Positions 1 to 11,311 of a stretch of DNA of 64,000 bases are shown piece after piece. A program made the position numbers and the translations under genes. Position 1 is the first letter of the stretch, and each line of letters starts with the position of its first letter. The stretch spans positions 4,244,834-4,308,833 of the forward strand of contig JAQFVV010006270.1 in NCBI GenBank assembly GCA_028023455.1. Reading direction: 5' to 3'. The notes under the pieces are model-generated. The model saw only the letters and a list, made by a program, of their open reading frames with translations. It was not told where the DNA came from and searched no databases. This DNA comes from Epiperipatus broadwayi. Lineage: Eukaryota; Onychophora; Udeonychophora; Euonychophora; Peripatidae.

Positions 1-653
1 TGAAAATAAATATTATGAAGTTTTGTTAATTGACGAGGTCTCTGTAGTTTTGTTGATCCAGCATTTACATTCAATCCTTTAACCAATATTTTACACATGC
101 ACACACACACATTATTGTTTGAGAGCATGAGAGAAAATTGTTAAATAAAGTTTATTACTTACTAATAGATAGGACGATTTATTTTAGTTGATTAACAGTT
201 TGCATAGGGTACATTCCTGTTAAGAGAGTCGAACGTGAATTCTTCCTGGGTTGGAATATCTGAGGCAACGTTTCTGAAAAAGAGTGGTGAGATGTTAGAT
301 GAACTGATTTAAATTACATGTAGATTTTATAGATAATGCTTAGGCTAGTCTATTAAAGATAGATGTAATCATGAGTCAGGTACTTCATCATGTTATCTCT
401 AGCATCCTACATGAAGCCCCTAGGTCTGACAGTAGTTAGATGTGATCTTGCTCTTTTTCTCCTATATATATGGTTGGACTGGACCATTACATTTGGTGCT
501 AACAACTTGGGGACATGAAAGATAGGTGTACCAGCACATATAGACTTGATGTAAGTTGATTACATGTTGTGGTCGAACCAGCTGATTGTTGAAGTTGATC
601 TATGTATCCAAATGTATTTTTGGGCCATGACATCTGTGTATTCACCAACCATT

Positions 654-655
<2 letters not shown>
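1..655. other. AT-rich sequence without recognised feature
   Basis: No open frame, repeat family or RNA gene that I recognise. A short CA-rich run lies near 97-112. The sequence is plain AT-rich spacer up to the TA microsatellite. Confidence 0.5.
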
Positions 656-702
<47 letters not shown>

Positions 703-757
703 TATATATATATATATTGAAATGAACCATTACAATATATATATATATATATATATT
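656..757. repeat. Duplicated (TA)n microsatellite
   Basis: Two TA tracts (about 656-717 and 735-757) sit in the same short flanking context: accattacaata before and ttgaaatgaa after. The flank plus TA tract was therefore duplicated in tandem. Open frames through this tract on either strand, rich in Ile and Tyr, are products of the repeat and not genes. Confidence 0.9.
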
Positions 758-799
758 GAAATGAATGTTTTTGTGAGTAAAAGATGTGTTATGAAACAT

Positions 800-1455
800 G
801 TATAATCATGTTTAATAAAATAAAACTAACATAACAATATTAACATTTCAATAAGATATCACATCCTCAACTGAGTAAAAGAAATAAAAATAATCATATG
901 GTTGTAGCAGATAGTATTTATCATGTGGTTGTTGTACAACATGGCTGTTGAATAGTTTGATTTAAATTTGGCAATATTTTTTTTATATTCATTTGCATTA
1001 AGAAATTCATCTAAATAGTTGCTAATTATATTATTTTGATGCATTTATTAATGCAAATTTTTCTTAAATATTTCTATAGCTCTCTAAATACTCTTTAGTC
1101 ATAGTTATTGCATATGAATATGATTTTAATATTTAAAAAGTCTATTTGATGGTGACTCTCCAAAACATCAAAACATGGAGAGCAAATGCTGAAGATATTG
1201 AGATTCTTTTACTGCATTAAAGTGTTCATCTCTTTTAACAGTTATACAATTGCTACTTCCTGTGTATTTAGTTGATCACATGCCATATGGGATTTTGATA
1301 GACTCATTGGACTTCTAGAAGAATTACATCCTTGGTTTAATCAGAATGTTATTAATCTTTTTTTCAAAGAGAATGCTGTTTTTATGTCATATTTAGTATC
1401 TTTCCAATTTTACTTGTGGTTCCCTTTATATCAATCATATATATATATATATATA
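800..1455. other. AT-rich sequence without recognised feature
   Basis: Only short, stop-rich frames and no recognisable repeat family. A TA run at about 1438-1456 precedes the LINE fragment. Confidence 0.4.
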
Positions 1456-1458
1456 TTA

Positions 1459-1891
1459 TCAACAACCATTATCAATCCACTAAGGATGAAGGTCTCTCCA
1501 AGTTCAAACCATCTTTTCTCATCTTTAGCTTCTCTTCTTTACATCACCCCTGCACACTTTCTTATTTCATTCATCCATCTCACATGTGGTCTCTTTCTGG
1601 GTCTTTTACAATCTCTTGGAATCCAGTTTAAGATTTCAGTTGTCCATCTACTAGCATCTCTTCTAGCAATATGTCCAGCTCAATTTCACTTCAGTCTTTT
1701 AATTTTTTCAATGAGGTCAATAACACCTGTTTGTACTCTTACCCATATATTGTGTTTTTGATCTATTCTTATTACTCATAACATGCAACTCTCCATACTT
1801 CTTTGAGTGGTATGAAGTATCTGTATTGCTCTTCTATTATTACCAGTTCTTACTTATGGATCTGAGACTTGGACACTTAATAGAAGAGCAT
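1459..1891 (-). mobile_element. RTE-type LINE 3' fragment with 5' inversion
   Basis: The stretch 1459-1839 matches, on the minus strand, the same C-terminal and 3' region seen at 46140-46500 (for example catcacccctgcacac, acatgtggtctctttctgg). The minus strand encodes decayed RTE C-terminal sequence with the typical WAGH-I-R and RPRKRP-type segments. The short block 1840-1891 is in the opposite orientation: it encodes LTYGSETWTLNRRA on the plus strand. A 12-bp inverted overlap (gctcttctatta near 1829 and its reverse complement near 1879) marks the junction. This is the arrangement expected of a twin-primed, 5'-inverted LINE insertion. The plus-strand open frame across 1384-1761 is antisense to the element. 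Confidence 0.7.
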
Positions 1892-1910
1892 GTATATATA
1901 TATGATTTTT

Positions 1911-3276
1911 AATGAGCTTTAGATATTTAGAAATATAATATGCATGTAATATATATTTGTATGTTCTTTATATCATAAATCTGTAATCTCTTGTTCGAAA
2001 TTTATCTTTAATTACTATAATCTTAATAAAAATCAATACATATACATAACATGAATTCACTTTTATTGATAAACATTTTTGAACTTATATTAGCATATCC
2101 ACAATATTCTCTTTTTAAAATAATATAAACTCTGTTACTTCTACTACTATCTCCAGAATAACATCTCCTATAATCTTTATTCCCCTATACTCTCACAATT
2201 CTGTCTGTTCTTATTTTTTTAAAGTTTTAGAATACCTAGTTGCTCCCATTTTAGTTTTAACAATATCCATTGTCTTAACATTCCAAGTTCTTATTACAAT
2301 ATTTTAAAACTTCAATAATTATAAATAAGTGGATTAATTGTGTTTAATGATAGAAAATAACATTTCTGCTGGATGATTTTCCATTTCTTTTCCCTTACAA
2401 TGTTTGCAATACTTTCAAAACAATCTCTATTATATAATATACGATAGATAAATCTTGATGAAAAATTACATACGTTTAAATTGGTAAAAGGTTCATTAAT
2501 AATCTTTACTAAATTGCATGCCATAATATTTAATAAAATAACATTTATCTGATAAGGATTTGTTTTAGGAAGAATTATTATATATAAAATGTTTATATTT
2601 CAAGAATCAGTGAATTAAAAGAAAATATATGATAGCAAGCTACAGAAGTGGATAAAGAAAGAAGTTGAGTATGTTTATGTTCTCTAGAAACTAGAATTAC
2701 TATCTACAAGATATAAAATGCATTTATATATGTAATATATGCAGGGTTCGAACTCAGACTTTCACATAGTAATTATTATACAAGATATAAAATTCTATTC
2801 AAAACCAGCCAGTTATACATAAAGATAAGATAATCATCATTGTAATTGCGGGGGGGGGGGGGAGTAAATGATAGACATATTTTCATTAATTATTTTATGT
2901 AAATTCAAGAACCAACAAGTTACCATTGTTAAATACATATATATTTAAGGTTATAACCTTATTACTTTGCGCCTTGAGCGTTAAATTTGCCACTAGAGGT
3001 GCTGATTAAGCGCTTAATAAATTAATATTTACAACTACTATTAAAGAAAAAAAAAGAGTATATATTCTATCCTTTTTGTTTCATCTTAAAGATAAATCTC
3101 TGCAAATCTCGTTTTCCATTTATTGCACATGTATGCTTGAGTGTATATATATAAATTATTTATATAACGTTAATAGGTTTCAATTAATTTATGTATTTTT
3201 ATTGCCTTTTAATTGGCGATAAAAATTATATTATCATTAGAATATATATATCGTAATCTTTTGTTATTAATTTTAT
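1911..3276. other. AT-rich sequence with a G13 homopolymer
   Basis: No recognised coding or repeat unit, apart from a run of 13 G at 2850-2862. Homopolymers of G or C of this sort recur at 30410, 40604, 54851 and 62826. Confidence 0.5.
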
Positions 3277-3289
3277 TTTGTTTTCTTTA

Positions 3290-3685
3290 ATATGTAGGGC
3301 ATATGAGCGCAGATTTTCACACTACCCACTATTCCCCACTCTATCTCATAACACTGATACACTTGAACACATATATGTCGAAAAGATAGAGGAGTGTGGA
3401 GTGGATTGAAATCTGTCCATTAAAGTATGGAGATTGGTTTATCTTAATATATATCTGAGCACTTATTGCATATATGTGTAAAGATGATAATCTGGACCAA
3501 CTGATGATTGCTGGTTTAGCATGAAATACGAATATTGGTGATTATTTATTTTTTCGACATATATGTGCTAAGCGTATCAGTGTTATGAGATGGAGTGGAG
3601 AGTAGTGGGTCGTGTGAATGTCTGTGCTCATATACCCTATATATTACATATATTGATACAGGTAAATAATAAGCCTGTATTTCAG
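3290..3685 (+). mobile_element. HHR-B fold-back element with 13-bp target duplication
   Basis: A 396-bp element flanked by tttgttttcttta (3277-3289) and tttgttctcttta (3686-3698), 13 bp with one mismatch. Its left arm (3290-3395) is the inverted complement of its right arm (about 3535-3640). Both arms hold the block that ends in the sequence ctcatataccctata. The middle carries a plus-strand hammerhead motif. The right terminus is cctgtatttcag, the same terminus (inverted) found at 48114 and again at 27293. No protein is encoded. Confidence 0.75.
3488..3545 (+). ncRNA. Hammerhead ribozyme motif, HHR-B (mutated stem III)
   Basis: CTGATGA at 3501-3507 and GAAA at 3523-3526. Stem II is tgct/agca. 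Stem I pairs ACCAA (3496-3500) with TTGGT (3535-3539). The usual palindrome ATACGTAT is ATACGAAT here, so stem III is damaged and self-cleavage is doubtful. The expected cut is 3534|3535. Confidence 0.65.
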
Positions 3686-4156
3686 TTTGTTCTCTTTAGT
3701 AATGAAAATTATCTACAGGTATTTGTATTTATGCTAGTGGTGAAATGTTTCTTATTTGAGTCGATATTTTCTATCTATGTTTTCGAGGTGTTTTAAGATG
3801 TAAAACAATTTAGAGAATTATGAACATCACCGCTGATTATTTCACTTACAGGCCAATAACTCTACATTTCTGAAATATCTTTATTCTATGAAAATTTTGA
3901 AAGTCTGAATCTCACTTAGATGAACCAAAAAAGTTTATGAAGCTTGAATGAAGTATAGGCATAATTAATGTACAAGCAGACGTATATTATTAACATATGT
4001 TCTATCTATGATTCATCATTATTTTGCTATCAAATGAAGAAACTGTCTATATATATATACATGAAAGAGAGATGGGCTTTGATAAGATTTTTTTTTTTTT
4101 GGCGTATTGAAATATTTCTGTATTGAATATTGAAAATGCATTTTACATTTAATTAA

Positions 4157-4400
4157 TAAATAATCGCTTTGTGTCTGTGTTTGTAATGAGTAATATATAT
4201 GCGATATATATTTTACACAAATAAAATTATGAGTGTAAAGTAAACAAATAAACGAAATACAGCTTTGATAATGAAGGTATTTCTTCGAAAGTACTTTAGC
4301 CAAATAAACTCACAATCCATTTTTTTATTTATCGTATTTATTTATTTGTTTGTTTACTTTACACTCATAATTTTATTTGTGTGAAATATATATCGCATAT
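4157..4400. repeat. Short hairpin element with 17-bp flanking direct repeats
   Basis: The sequence attttacatttaattaa occurs exactly at 4140-4156 and 4401-4417. Between them, about 70 bp at 4196-4262 is nearly the reverse complement of 4325-4400, around a spacer with no coding capacity. The transcript or single strand would form a long hairpin. It could be a MITE-like or PLE-derived fold-back; no ribozyme core is visible. Confidence 0.6.
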
Positions 4401-4417
4401 ATTTTACATTTAATTAA

Positions 4418-5960
4418 AAAAAAATTAAAAAAATTGACTGCATTTTTAATTATATAATTATTTAATTAATATTTGGCTTATGTATTTATAAACAATATTG
4501 TGAGAAAATAGAAGTTTTGGAATGTATTAATGCAATAATTATAATCTTGACTTTTGGACGAATAAAGAAAACAGAATCATTTTTATGATTTCCATACTTT
4601 CGCAATGAAGTTATTAATGTACCGTGCAAAATATGCAAGTTTAGCTTTGACGCACATCACGGAGATAATTTTTCATCAATCATAAAAAATAGACAAAGCT
4701 GGTTTTTATTATTCCATGTAAAATAAAACGCCACCGCACAATCAGACGACTCCCGCCACAAGAACTCATCAAAATTCTCAGCCAGAACCATAGGCGTCCT
4801 TATTTGATGCTGGCCAAATCAGCGTCAAAGTTGTCACTTTCAATCAATCATTGGAAAAACTTTTTATTTTTCGACCTGATCGTGAAAATATTTAGTTATT
4901 CATTATTACTAAGATCAAAATGCCTGTAATAATGTTCTTTTTTCTGCTTATTCTTTGTAAGGAAAATATTTAAAATTAGTTACAGTTTCTGTTTTTAAGC
5001 CGCCTTAAACTCCGACATCAATCAAATGTAAGATTGACATTAGAGGTGGAGCTAAATTACGCGCATGCTCTATAACTCTTTCCTTTTTTAAAAAAAAACA
5101 AAAAAAAACTTTATAACAATAAATAATTATTATGAATTCGACATCACAATTAAGATATAGTTTTTTTTTTAAAAAAGGTACTGTTAAAGATGATTGAAGA
5201 ACAACAATTCTTTGAAAAATTGGATTTTTTTTTTTTAAAACTACGTACATCTAAATTCTAAATGTGTATTTTTTCGATCCATAATAATATATCTAGAATA
5301 TTGGAATAAAATCAAGATTTTTTAAGTAGTTTTTTTGGAAAAAATATGAGTATTATTTATCAAATTAATATAAGGACTAATTTTTGCCCTTCCTAGTTGC
5401 CTAATTTATCAAATCATCTTTGGATAATTATTTCTCTCTACTTTAGGCTAAACTTTTTAATATGGATTTTGTTTTTTTAATTCGAATTTGAAGTAATAAT
5501 AAGTAGTCGTAATAATATATAATTGCTGAATGGCGGAGGCAAAAGATAATAAATAACATACAAAGTTTAAAATATTAATAATAATCATAAGCAAAAAGAC
5601 GATTTAATAATGAAAACGAATCTCATAAAATTTTACAATCAAGCTTAATCCGTTTCGTAATTTTTAATATCTAAATACGTAATGTGTAAATATTGCAATA
5701 TAATAAAATTGATATGTGTTTGCTCATTTAAATGAATAAAAATATCTTTTCTTCCCAAATATTAGGTTTTCTTTTTTTATTGGATAGTATTTACCCCACG
5801 ATAACCATAATTTCATTCATTCAATTAATTTTAATATTTAATCAGTTAAAAACACATACACACATAACACAGCTTAATAAATTAGAAATGATGGCCTTTA
5901 TATTATAATAGTGTATTTGTAAAAATAATAATATACAAAAAAAACTAAGCTAGGCACTTA
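4418..5960. other. AT-rich spacer with a more GC-rich island
   Basis: No open frame of note. The stretch 4640-4860 is clearly richer in G and C than its surroundings, with no recognised family, and could be single-copy conserved or regulatory DNA. The rest is homopolymer-rich spacer. Confidence 0.35.
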
Positions 5961-5972
5961 CAAAAATAATGT

Positions 5973-6325
5973 AATTTATCTGTGGGATAAATATGTGCTT
6001 ATGTTTTTTCAATCATTGTCAATTAGAAATTTGGACATTGGATTAATTAAATGAGGTATAAAATGCATTTCTTCGGCGATTTATCTTGAGGTTACACAGA
6101 CCATTAATTTTTTGATTTTTTAAAAAAAACTTTCTAGTTTTTGTTATAATTATCTGAGGGATAAATATATGCTTAGGTTTTTTTAATTATTATCAATTGG
6201 GAATTCGGACATTGGATTAATTAAATCAGGTATATAATGCTTTTCTTTGCCGATTTGTCTTGAGGTTACACAGACAATTAATTGTTTGATCTTTTTTAAA
6301 AAAAAACTTTCTCGTTTTTGTTATA
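5973..6325. repeat. Tandem duplication, period about 174 bp
   Basis: The block beginning atctgtgggataaata (near 5978) recurs as atctgagggataaata (near 6152). The internal landmarks gacattggattaattaaat and cttgaggttacacagac recur in the same order. The copies have diverged by scattered substitutions, so the duplication is not recent. No coding potential. Confidence 0.8.
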
Positions 6326-6351
6326 ACAATAATAACAACTATTTGAGAGAG

Positions 6352-6462
6352 GTCAAGCGTTGTTAGCCGAGAGGTCAGTGCAGTCGCCTTGCAAGCAAGT
6401 AGTTGGTTGCAGACGGTTGTGGATTCACCTCCCGGTCGATGCTATGACATATGAAAAAAAAA
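6352..6462 (+). mobile_element. tRNA-derived SINE (subfamily 1)
   Basis: The head resembles a class II (Leu/Ser-like) tRNA. An A box-like ttagccgagagg is followed by a degenerate B box (gtggattcacctcccgg). The tail is gatgctatgacatatg plus an A run. It is flanked by an exact 15-bp duplication, aactatttgagagag (6337-6351 and 6463-6477), which fixes both ends. It is transcribed by RNA polymerase III in such families and mobilised by a partner LINE. Confidence 0.9.
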
Positions 6463-6540
6463 AACTATTTGAGAGAGATAAAGGTATTTCTATCACTATT
6501 TCCTAGACAGTAAAAAAATAATCAAAAATTATCGGATATT

Positions 6541-6650
6541 GTCAAGCATTGGTTGTCGAGAGGTCAGCGACAGCTGCTTTACAAGCAGTTGTCCCGGGTT
6601 AGCGGGTTCGCTTTCCGGCTGATGCTATGACACATGGGAAAAAAAAAAAC
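6541..6650 (+). mobile_element. tRNA-derived SINE (subfamily 2)
   Basis: Same family as the SINE at 6352 but with the middle variant ttacaagcagttgtcccggg. B box region gcgggttcgctttccgg; tail gatgctatgacacatggg plus A run. It is flanked by ttatcggatatt (6529-6540) and ttatcggagatt (6651-6662), with one mismatch. Confidence 0.88.
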
Positions 6651-6662
6651 TTATCGGAGATT

Positions 6663-6945
6663 ATGACAGTAAAGTATCGGAAGTATCAGATTAAAGCTTT
6701 GATCCAGAGACTTAATTCTTGAATTCATCACTCTACTATCTACAATTGGATTAGGAAATATATATATAATATTGTCATTTAATACTAATAATCTTTAGTT
6801 TCAAGTTGATACAAAGTTATTAATCAGGATTAACGTAATAAAAAATAGATGAATTAAGTCTACAAATAGAATTTAAAAATATTCGTCGTCTTTGACAAAA
6901 TAGTATTTAATAGTTTACAATTCCGACTTTTATTCTTAGAATAAT
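6663..6945. other. AT-rich sequence without recognised feature
   Basis: Unremarkable spacer between a SINE and an HHR-A element. Confidence 0.4.
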
Positions 6946-6958
6946 ATTCTTGATTATG

Positions 6959-7485
6959 TCATTAAATATCATATGATTGCCATTTCCTATATCTATACAA
7001 GCTGTTGAAACAACAACTCTTCATACAGTAGTGGCACCCAATGCAAGCCATAGTAATCAATGCATATAAGAGGGTTTTGTGCATAAAATCCCCATTTAGT
7101 GTCTACTCATTCAATATCTCCAGACTAGTTTCTAGCTTGTAACTATGGACATTAAAGAACCAAAGACACCAAAATTTATAGATACTGAACTGAGTTCAGA
7201 TCTATTTGGCTATACAAGTGAATTAGCTTGGATTGAAGATATTAGTGTCTTCATTTTAGATTCATAGCTTTATAACTGCTAGAGGATTGCATTAGATCCT
7301 AAGGTCTAAGTGCAGTGCTTTTAGATCCAATGCTCCTCACTGATGAAAGCCACAAACTAGAAGCTAGTCTAGAGATATCAGATAAATAGACACTAGATAG
7401 ATATTTTATACATAAATCTTTTTGAATTCATTGATTACTATGGCTTACACTGGGTAGCACTACTATATGGCGAGTTTGCTGTTTT
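6959..7485 (+). mobile_element. HHR-A element, head-to-head copy with exact 13-bp target duplication
   Basis: Flanked by the exact repeat attcttgattatg (6946-6958 and 7486-7498). The left part is a minus-strand copy cut off inside its ribozyme (ccagactagtttctagcttgt at about 7120-7140). It is joined directly to a plus-strand copy running from the block ggacattaaagaaccaaag through a ribozyme at 7324-7382 to the gagtttgct terminus. The outer ends are inverted copies of each other. Non-coding. Confidence 0.8.
7324..7382 (+). ncRNA. Hammerhead ribozyme motif, HHR-A (degenerate)
   Basis: CTGATGA at 7340-7346 and GAAG in place of GAAA at 7360-7363, then CTAGTC with the expected cut at 7369|7370. 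The second box is mutated and stem I has a mismatch, so this copy is probably inactive. Confidence 0.55.
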
Positions 7486-7684
7486 ATTCTTGATTATGAT
7501 GAAGTCACAGAGACAAATTTAAACAGTCAATAGACTTATTACATTTATTGCTAGACATATTAAATAAAAATAACTAGGTAAAATAAATTGACTGAGATCT
7601 TGCATCAGAAGACCATTAATTATTAGATGATATATTTATAGAGGAATCATCATATTAAGAAATCTGCTAAATGATAGTCTCACA

Positions 7685-7932
7685 GAGGCAAAACTCTCCA
7701 TCCAGTAGCACCACTCAGTGTAAACCAGAGTAATCAATGGATGCAGGAAGATTTGAGCATAAAATCCCTATCGAGTGCCTACTCATCCAATATCCCTAGA
7801 CAAGGTTCTAGCTTGTGGCTAAACCTTCCTGTATTGATTGATTACCTGGCTTGCACTGAGTGGGCCTACTGTATGGAGAGTTTTGCCTTTGTGAAAACAA
7901 CTTGTGTAAGCATTAAGAATGATGATTATGTG
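7685..7932. mobile_element. Short HHR-A fold-back with 14-bp target duplication
   Basis: Flanked by atgatagtctcaca (7671-7684) and atgataatctcaca (7933-7946), one mismatch. The left half is a minus copy from gcaaaactctcc to the start of the ribozyme (cttgtgg). The right half is a plus copy of the same block lacking the ribozyme. The inverted join lies within or next to the ribozyme sequence near 7817. Confidence 0.75.
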
Positions 7933-7949
7933 ATGATAATCTCACATCT

Positions 7950-8255
7950 AACAAATGCATTATCATGTTTAAGTAATCATTATAGCATATGTATGTCACA
8001 GACTGTAATTTGTTTCAAAACAATCAAAATAACTTTGTATTTTTTTGGTTCAATAAAGCTATAAAGTCAAAATATTGCAACTATAGAAAATATATCTAAT
8101 AATTTAGTGTGTATATTAATAATATCTCAGTAGCATATAAATATGATATAATTTGTTTTTACATTACAACACATATAACAAATAATTGAAGTTTTACTCC
8201 TTTTTCTCTGCAAAAGAAAAAACCAAGTCACATTAAAATGATATAAAAAGTTAAT
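7950..8255. other. AT-rich spacer
   Basis: No recognised feature between the HHR-A copy and LINE-X copy 1. Confidence 0.4.
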
Positions 8256-9668
8256 AAGAGTAATGTGATGTGATGCACTATGACTTCTCTTTATTTGGAA
8301 TCAGGAATCTCTCAGCAACTATGCCCAGAGAAACCTGTTAGCCACATCAATTTCCCTTTTGATTCCTCACCCTAAGTTTTTTCCCATATTCTTCTCTATC
8401 CTGCTCCATCCCATTTCCACAGCATAATCTTTATCAACTTCATGGCCTTTATATCTAAATCTCCCATATCTTCTCCCAAACCCAGCATAAAAACCAAGAA
8501 CTCACTTTCTGTGAAATCATTGTTTATATTTATTCTTCCACAACTTCATTATTTGTATCCTTTCTGGTTGCATGCATTTACATTCAATTAACAGATGCCT
8601 AATATTTTCTATGTCCATCTTACATAACTTTCAGACTAAATCACCCACATTTACCCAATTATATGTATATTCCCTTGTTGCTAAAGATCCTGTTCGAGCC
8701 TTAAACAATAAACTATTTTCCTTACTATTATCATAAATTAACTTGCATCCAATATTCTATTTATTTAAACTCTTTTTAATCTCATACTAGTTCTCCATCT
8801 CTTCAAACTCCTTATTCTTTTATTAATGCATCTATTCTTCTATCCCATTCCTTTCTACTATAATACTCAACAATTCTCCTGACACAATCCCATTTTATGT
8901 ATAAGTATATGACATAAATTCTTTATCCAAAACATCTGCATACCATACTAAATTTCTCACACATCTTATTGCCTTCCCTTTAATCATAACCAATTAAATA
9001 CTGTTTTGGTTATTCTCTTATTATCCATAAATGGTAATCTACCAAACATTTTCATTTTGCTTTTTGCATCTCTCATATAGAAACTTGACCATCCCATTTT
9101 CCTTTGAATTGCCTCCTTTGCCATCCACACATCTGCATCTAATCCATGTCTTCCTACTTCTCTTTGTACTTTTTAAAAGTAATCTAATCCCCATTTACTA
9201 ACACATAACACATCGTTACCATATATTAACCATGCTTTTGCCACTCCCTTTTATACAATTCTAGCTACAGCTTATTTATTATATGAAAACACTGTTAATT
9301 TCTTTATCAATCCTTTTTTTTTTTCGTTGCTTCATTTATGAATTTTTTCTCCCATTCATCCAAGAAATTTCTCTGAGTCCCAAATAGTTATACTTATTTA
9401 CTACCCTTAACTTTATATCCCCCAATAAAAAAATTTTGTCTTCTCTTTCCCCAGTATTAATCATCATGACTGATTTTCCTCACTAAATTTAATCCCCATC
9501 TCTTCACCCATTCTTGTGTATGTCCTCAACATAATTTCCATATCTTCCATTCTTTCAGTGCACAAAAAGACATAAAATCTGCAAATGAAAGACCTGATAA
9601 TATATATACTCCCTTGCCATCTATTAATGGAATCCTACCTCTCTTCCTATCTTTCTATTGCTTTCTCC

Positions 9669-9834
9669 ATTTCTCTCAAAAACAACAAAAACAAAATAGG
9701 TAAAATAGGGCATTCTTACTTTATTCCAACTCCATTTTTAACTTTAACTGACATTTCTCTCAAAAACAACAAAAACAAAATAGGTAACATAGGGCATTCT
9801 TACTTTATTCCCACCCCCATTTTTAACTTTAACT
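9669..9834. repeat. 83-bp tandem duplication inside LINE-X copy 1
   Basis: The block starting atttctctcaaaaacaac at 9669 repeats at 9752 with very few changes. It is absent as a duplication in LINE-X copies 2 and 3, so it arose after this copy inserted. Confidence 0.85.
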
Positions 9835-10457
9835 GATTCTATATTCCCTAATTGATATGTATAGTAATTATTTTTATATAATCTCTTAATAATATCCACT
9901 AAAGCTCCATCCATTCCCAAATTTACTAAACTTACCCATAATCTATTTTTATTTACTTTATCATATACCTTCTCTATATCTATAAAAAACATATATAACT
10001 GTCTATCTGTATTTCAACTTATATCTATAAGCTGTGTAACTACAACTAAGCTATCTTCTATATGCCTATCTGATCAAAAATCTCCTTGCATTTCTTCCAC
10101 TATATTATTTTCTTCCATTCATTTTGCAACCCTTCTAGCCACCATATATGCGAAAACTTTATATAACACTAATGTTACTGCTATTGGTCCTTAATTACTT
10201 AACTTTCTATGATCCTTACTCTTTCCTTTAAATAGTAGCCTTACTCTTGTATTACTTCAACTACCCAGAAAATCTATTTTCTGTGCTATCTTATTAAAAC
10301 ATGATAATAATTTTAATTTTGCCCTATATCCTAAATTCATTACCATTTCTGCTGTCGATCCATCCAAACCTCTTGCCTTTCCATTTTTAAATTTCTTCCC
10401 TGTCTCATTCAGTTCATTTTCTGTAAACCTAATATTTCCGTCACTATATGCTTTCAT

Positions 10458-11311
10458 ATATAAATAAGCATTTATTTTATATAGTGTGTGTTTACAATTG
10501 TATTACATTAAAATATCAGCCTTTCAAGCTAATTGTGCATGTGCTTTGCGAGGGTTAATAATAAATGAATACTTTCCTTTCCAATACAAGGTATAGTATT
10601 TATGCAGGAATAAAATGGATCCACCTATTCCTACAACTCAAATGCTTATATATGAGCAAATCTGAAGTACTGGCAAGGAAAGCATGAGGACAGACCACTC
10701 ACTTTAAATTACTATCTACGATGTCTGAATGAATAACGTCGGTGAAATTGTCTAGAATTTACTAAACGTCACTCTAACTGAAACTTAATCATATGTAAAT
10801 AAGCATTTATTTTATATAGCACATGTTTACAATTGTATTGCATTCAAATATCAGCCTTTCAAGCTAATTGTGCATGCACTTTGTGAGTATTAATAATAAA
10901 TTAATACTTTCCTGCATACATACTATATCTTGTATTGTAAACATGTGCTATATAAAATAAACACTCGCATAATACTATATCTTGTATTGTAAACATGTGC
11001 TATATAAAATAAATGCTTATTTACATATGATTAAGTTTCAGTTAGAGTGACGTTTAGTAAATTCTAGACAATTTCACCGACGTCATTCATTCAGACATCG
11101 TAGATAGTAATTTAACACGAGTGGTCTGTCCTCATGCTTTCCTTGCCAGTACTTCAGATTTGTTCATATATAAGCATTTTAATTGTAGGAATAGATGGAT
11201 TTATTTTATTCCTGCATAAATACTATATCTTGTATTGGAAAGGAAAGTATTCATTTATTATTAACACTCGCAAAGTGCATGCACAATTAGCTTGAAAGGC
11301 TGATATTTGAA
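10458..11311. mobile_element. Palindromic fold-back insertion in LINE-X, exact 13-bp target duplication
   Basis: The sequence tatatgctttcat flanks the insert exactly (10445-10457 and 11312-11324). LINE-X copy 3 has the same site once and uninterrupted (41434-41446, reverse orientation), which gives an empty site in the same window. The left arm holds a unit of about 335 bp that starts to repeat (aagcatttattttatata at 10466 and again at 10801). The right arm is the inverted complement of the left, and the turn lies near 10920-10985. No protein coding and no clean ribozyme core. The nearest candidate is ctgaatga plus gaaattgtc near 10725-10753, which I regard as weak. Confidence 0.85.

Noticed and set aside
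560-805. Open frames rich in Ile-Tyr on both strands
   Set aside because: Translation of the TA microsatellite; no gene.
1384-1761. 125-codon plus-strand open frame
   Set aside because: It is antisense to an RTE LINE 3' fragment that matches 46140-46500; the same antisense frame logic applies there.
6352-6462. Functional tRNA gene
   Set aside because: A and B boxes are present, but the sequence continues into a fixed tail and A run, is repeated at least seven times, and is flanked by a target duplication. It is a SINE.
10720-10760. Hammerhead in the 10458 fold-back (ctgaatga ... gaaattgtc)
   Set aside because: The first box has an extra base, stem III is not a palindrome and stem I does not pair. 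Not enough to call.
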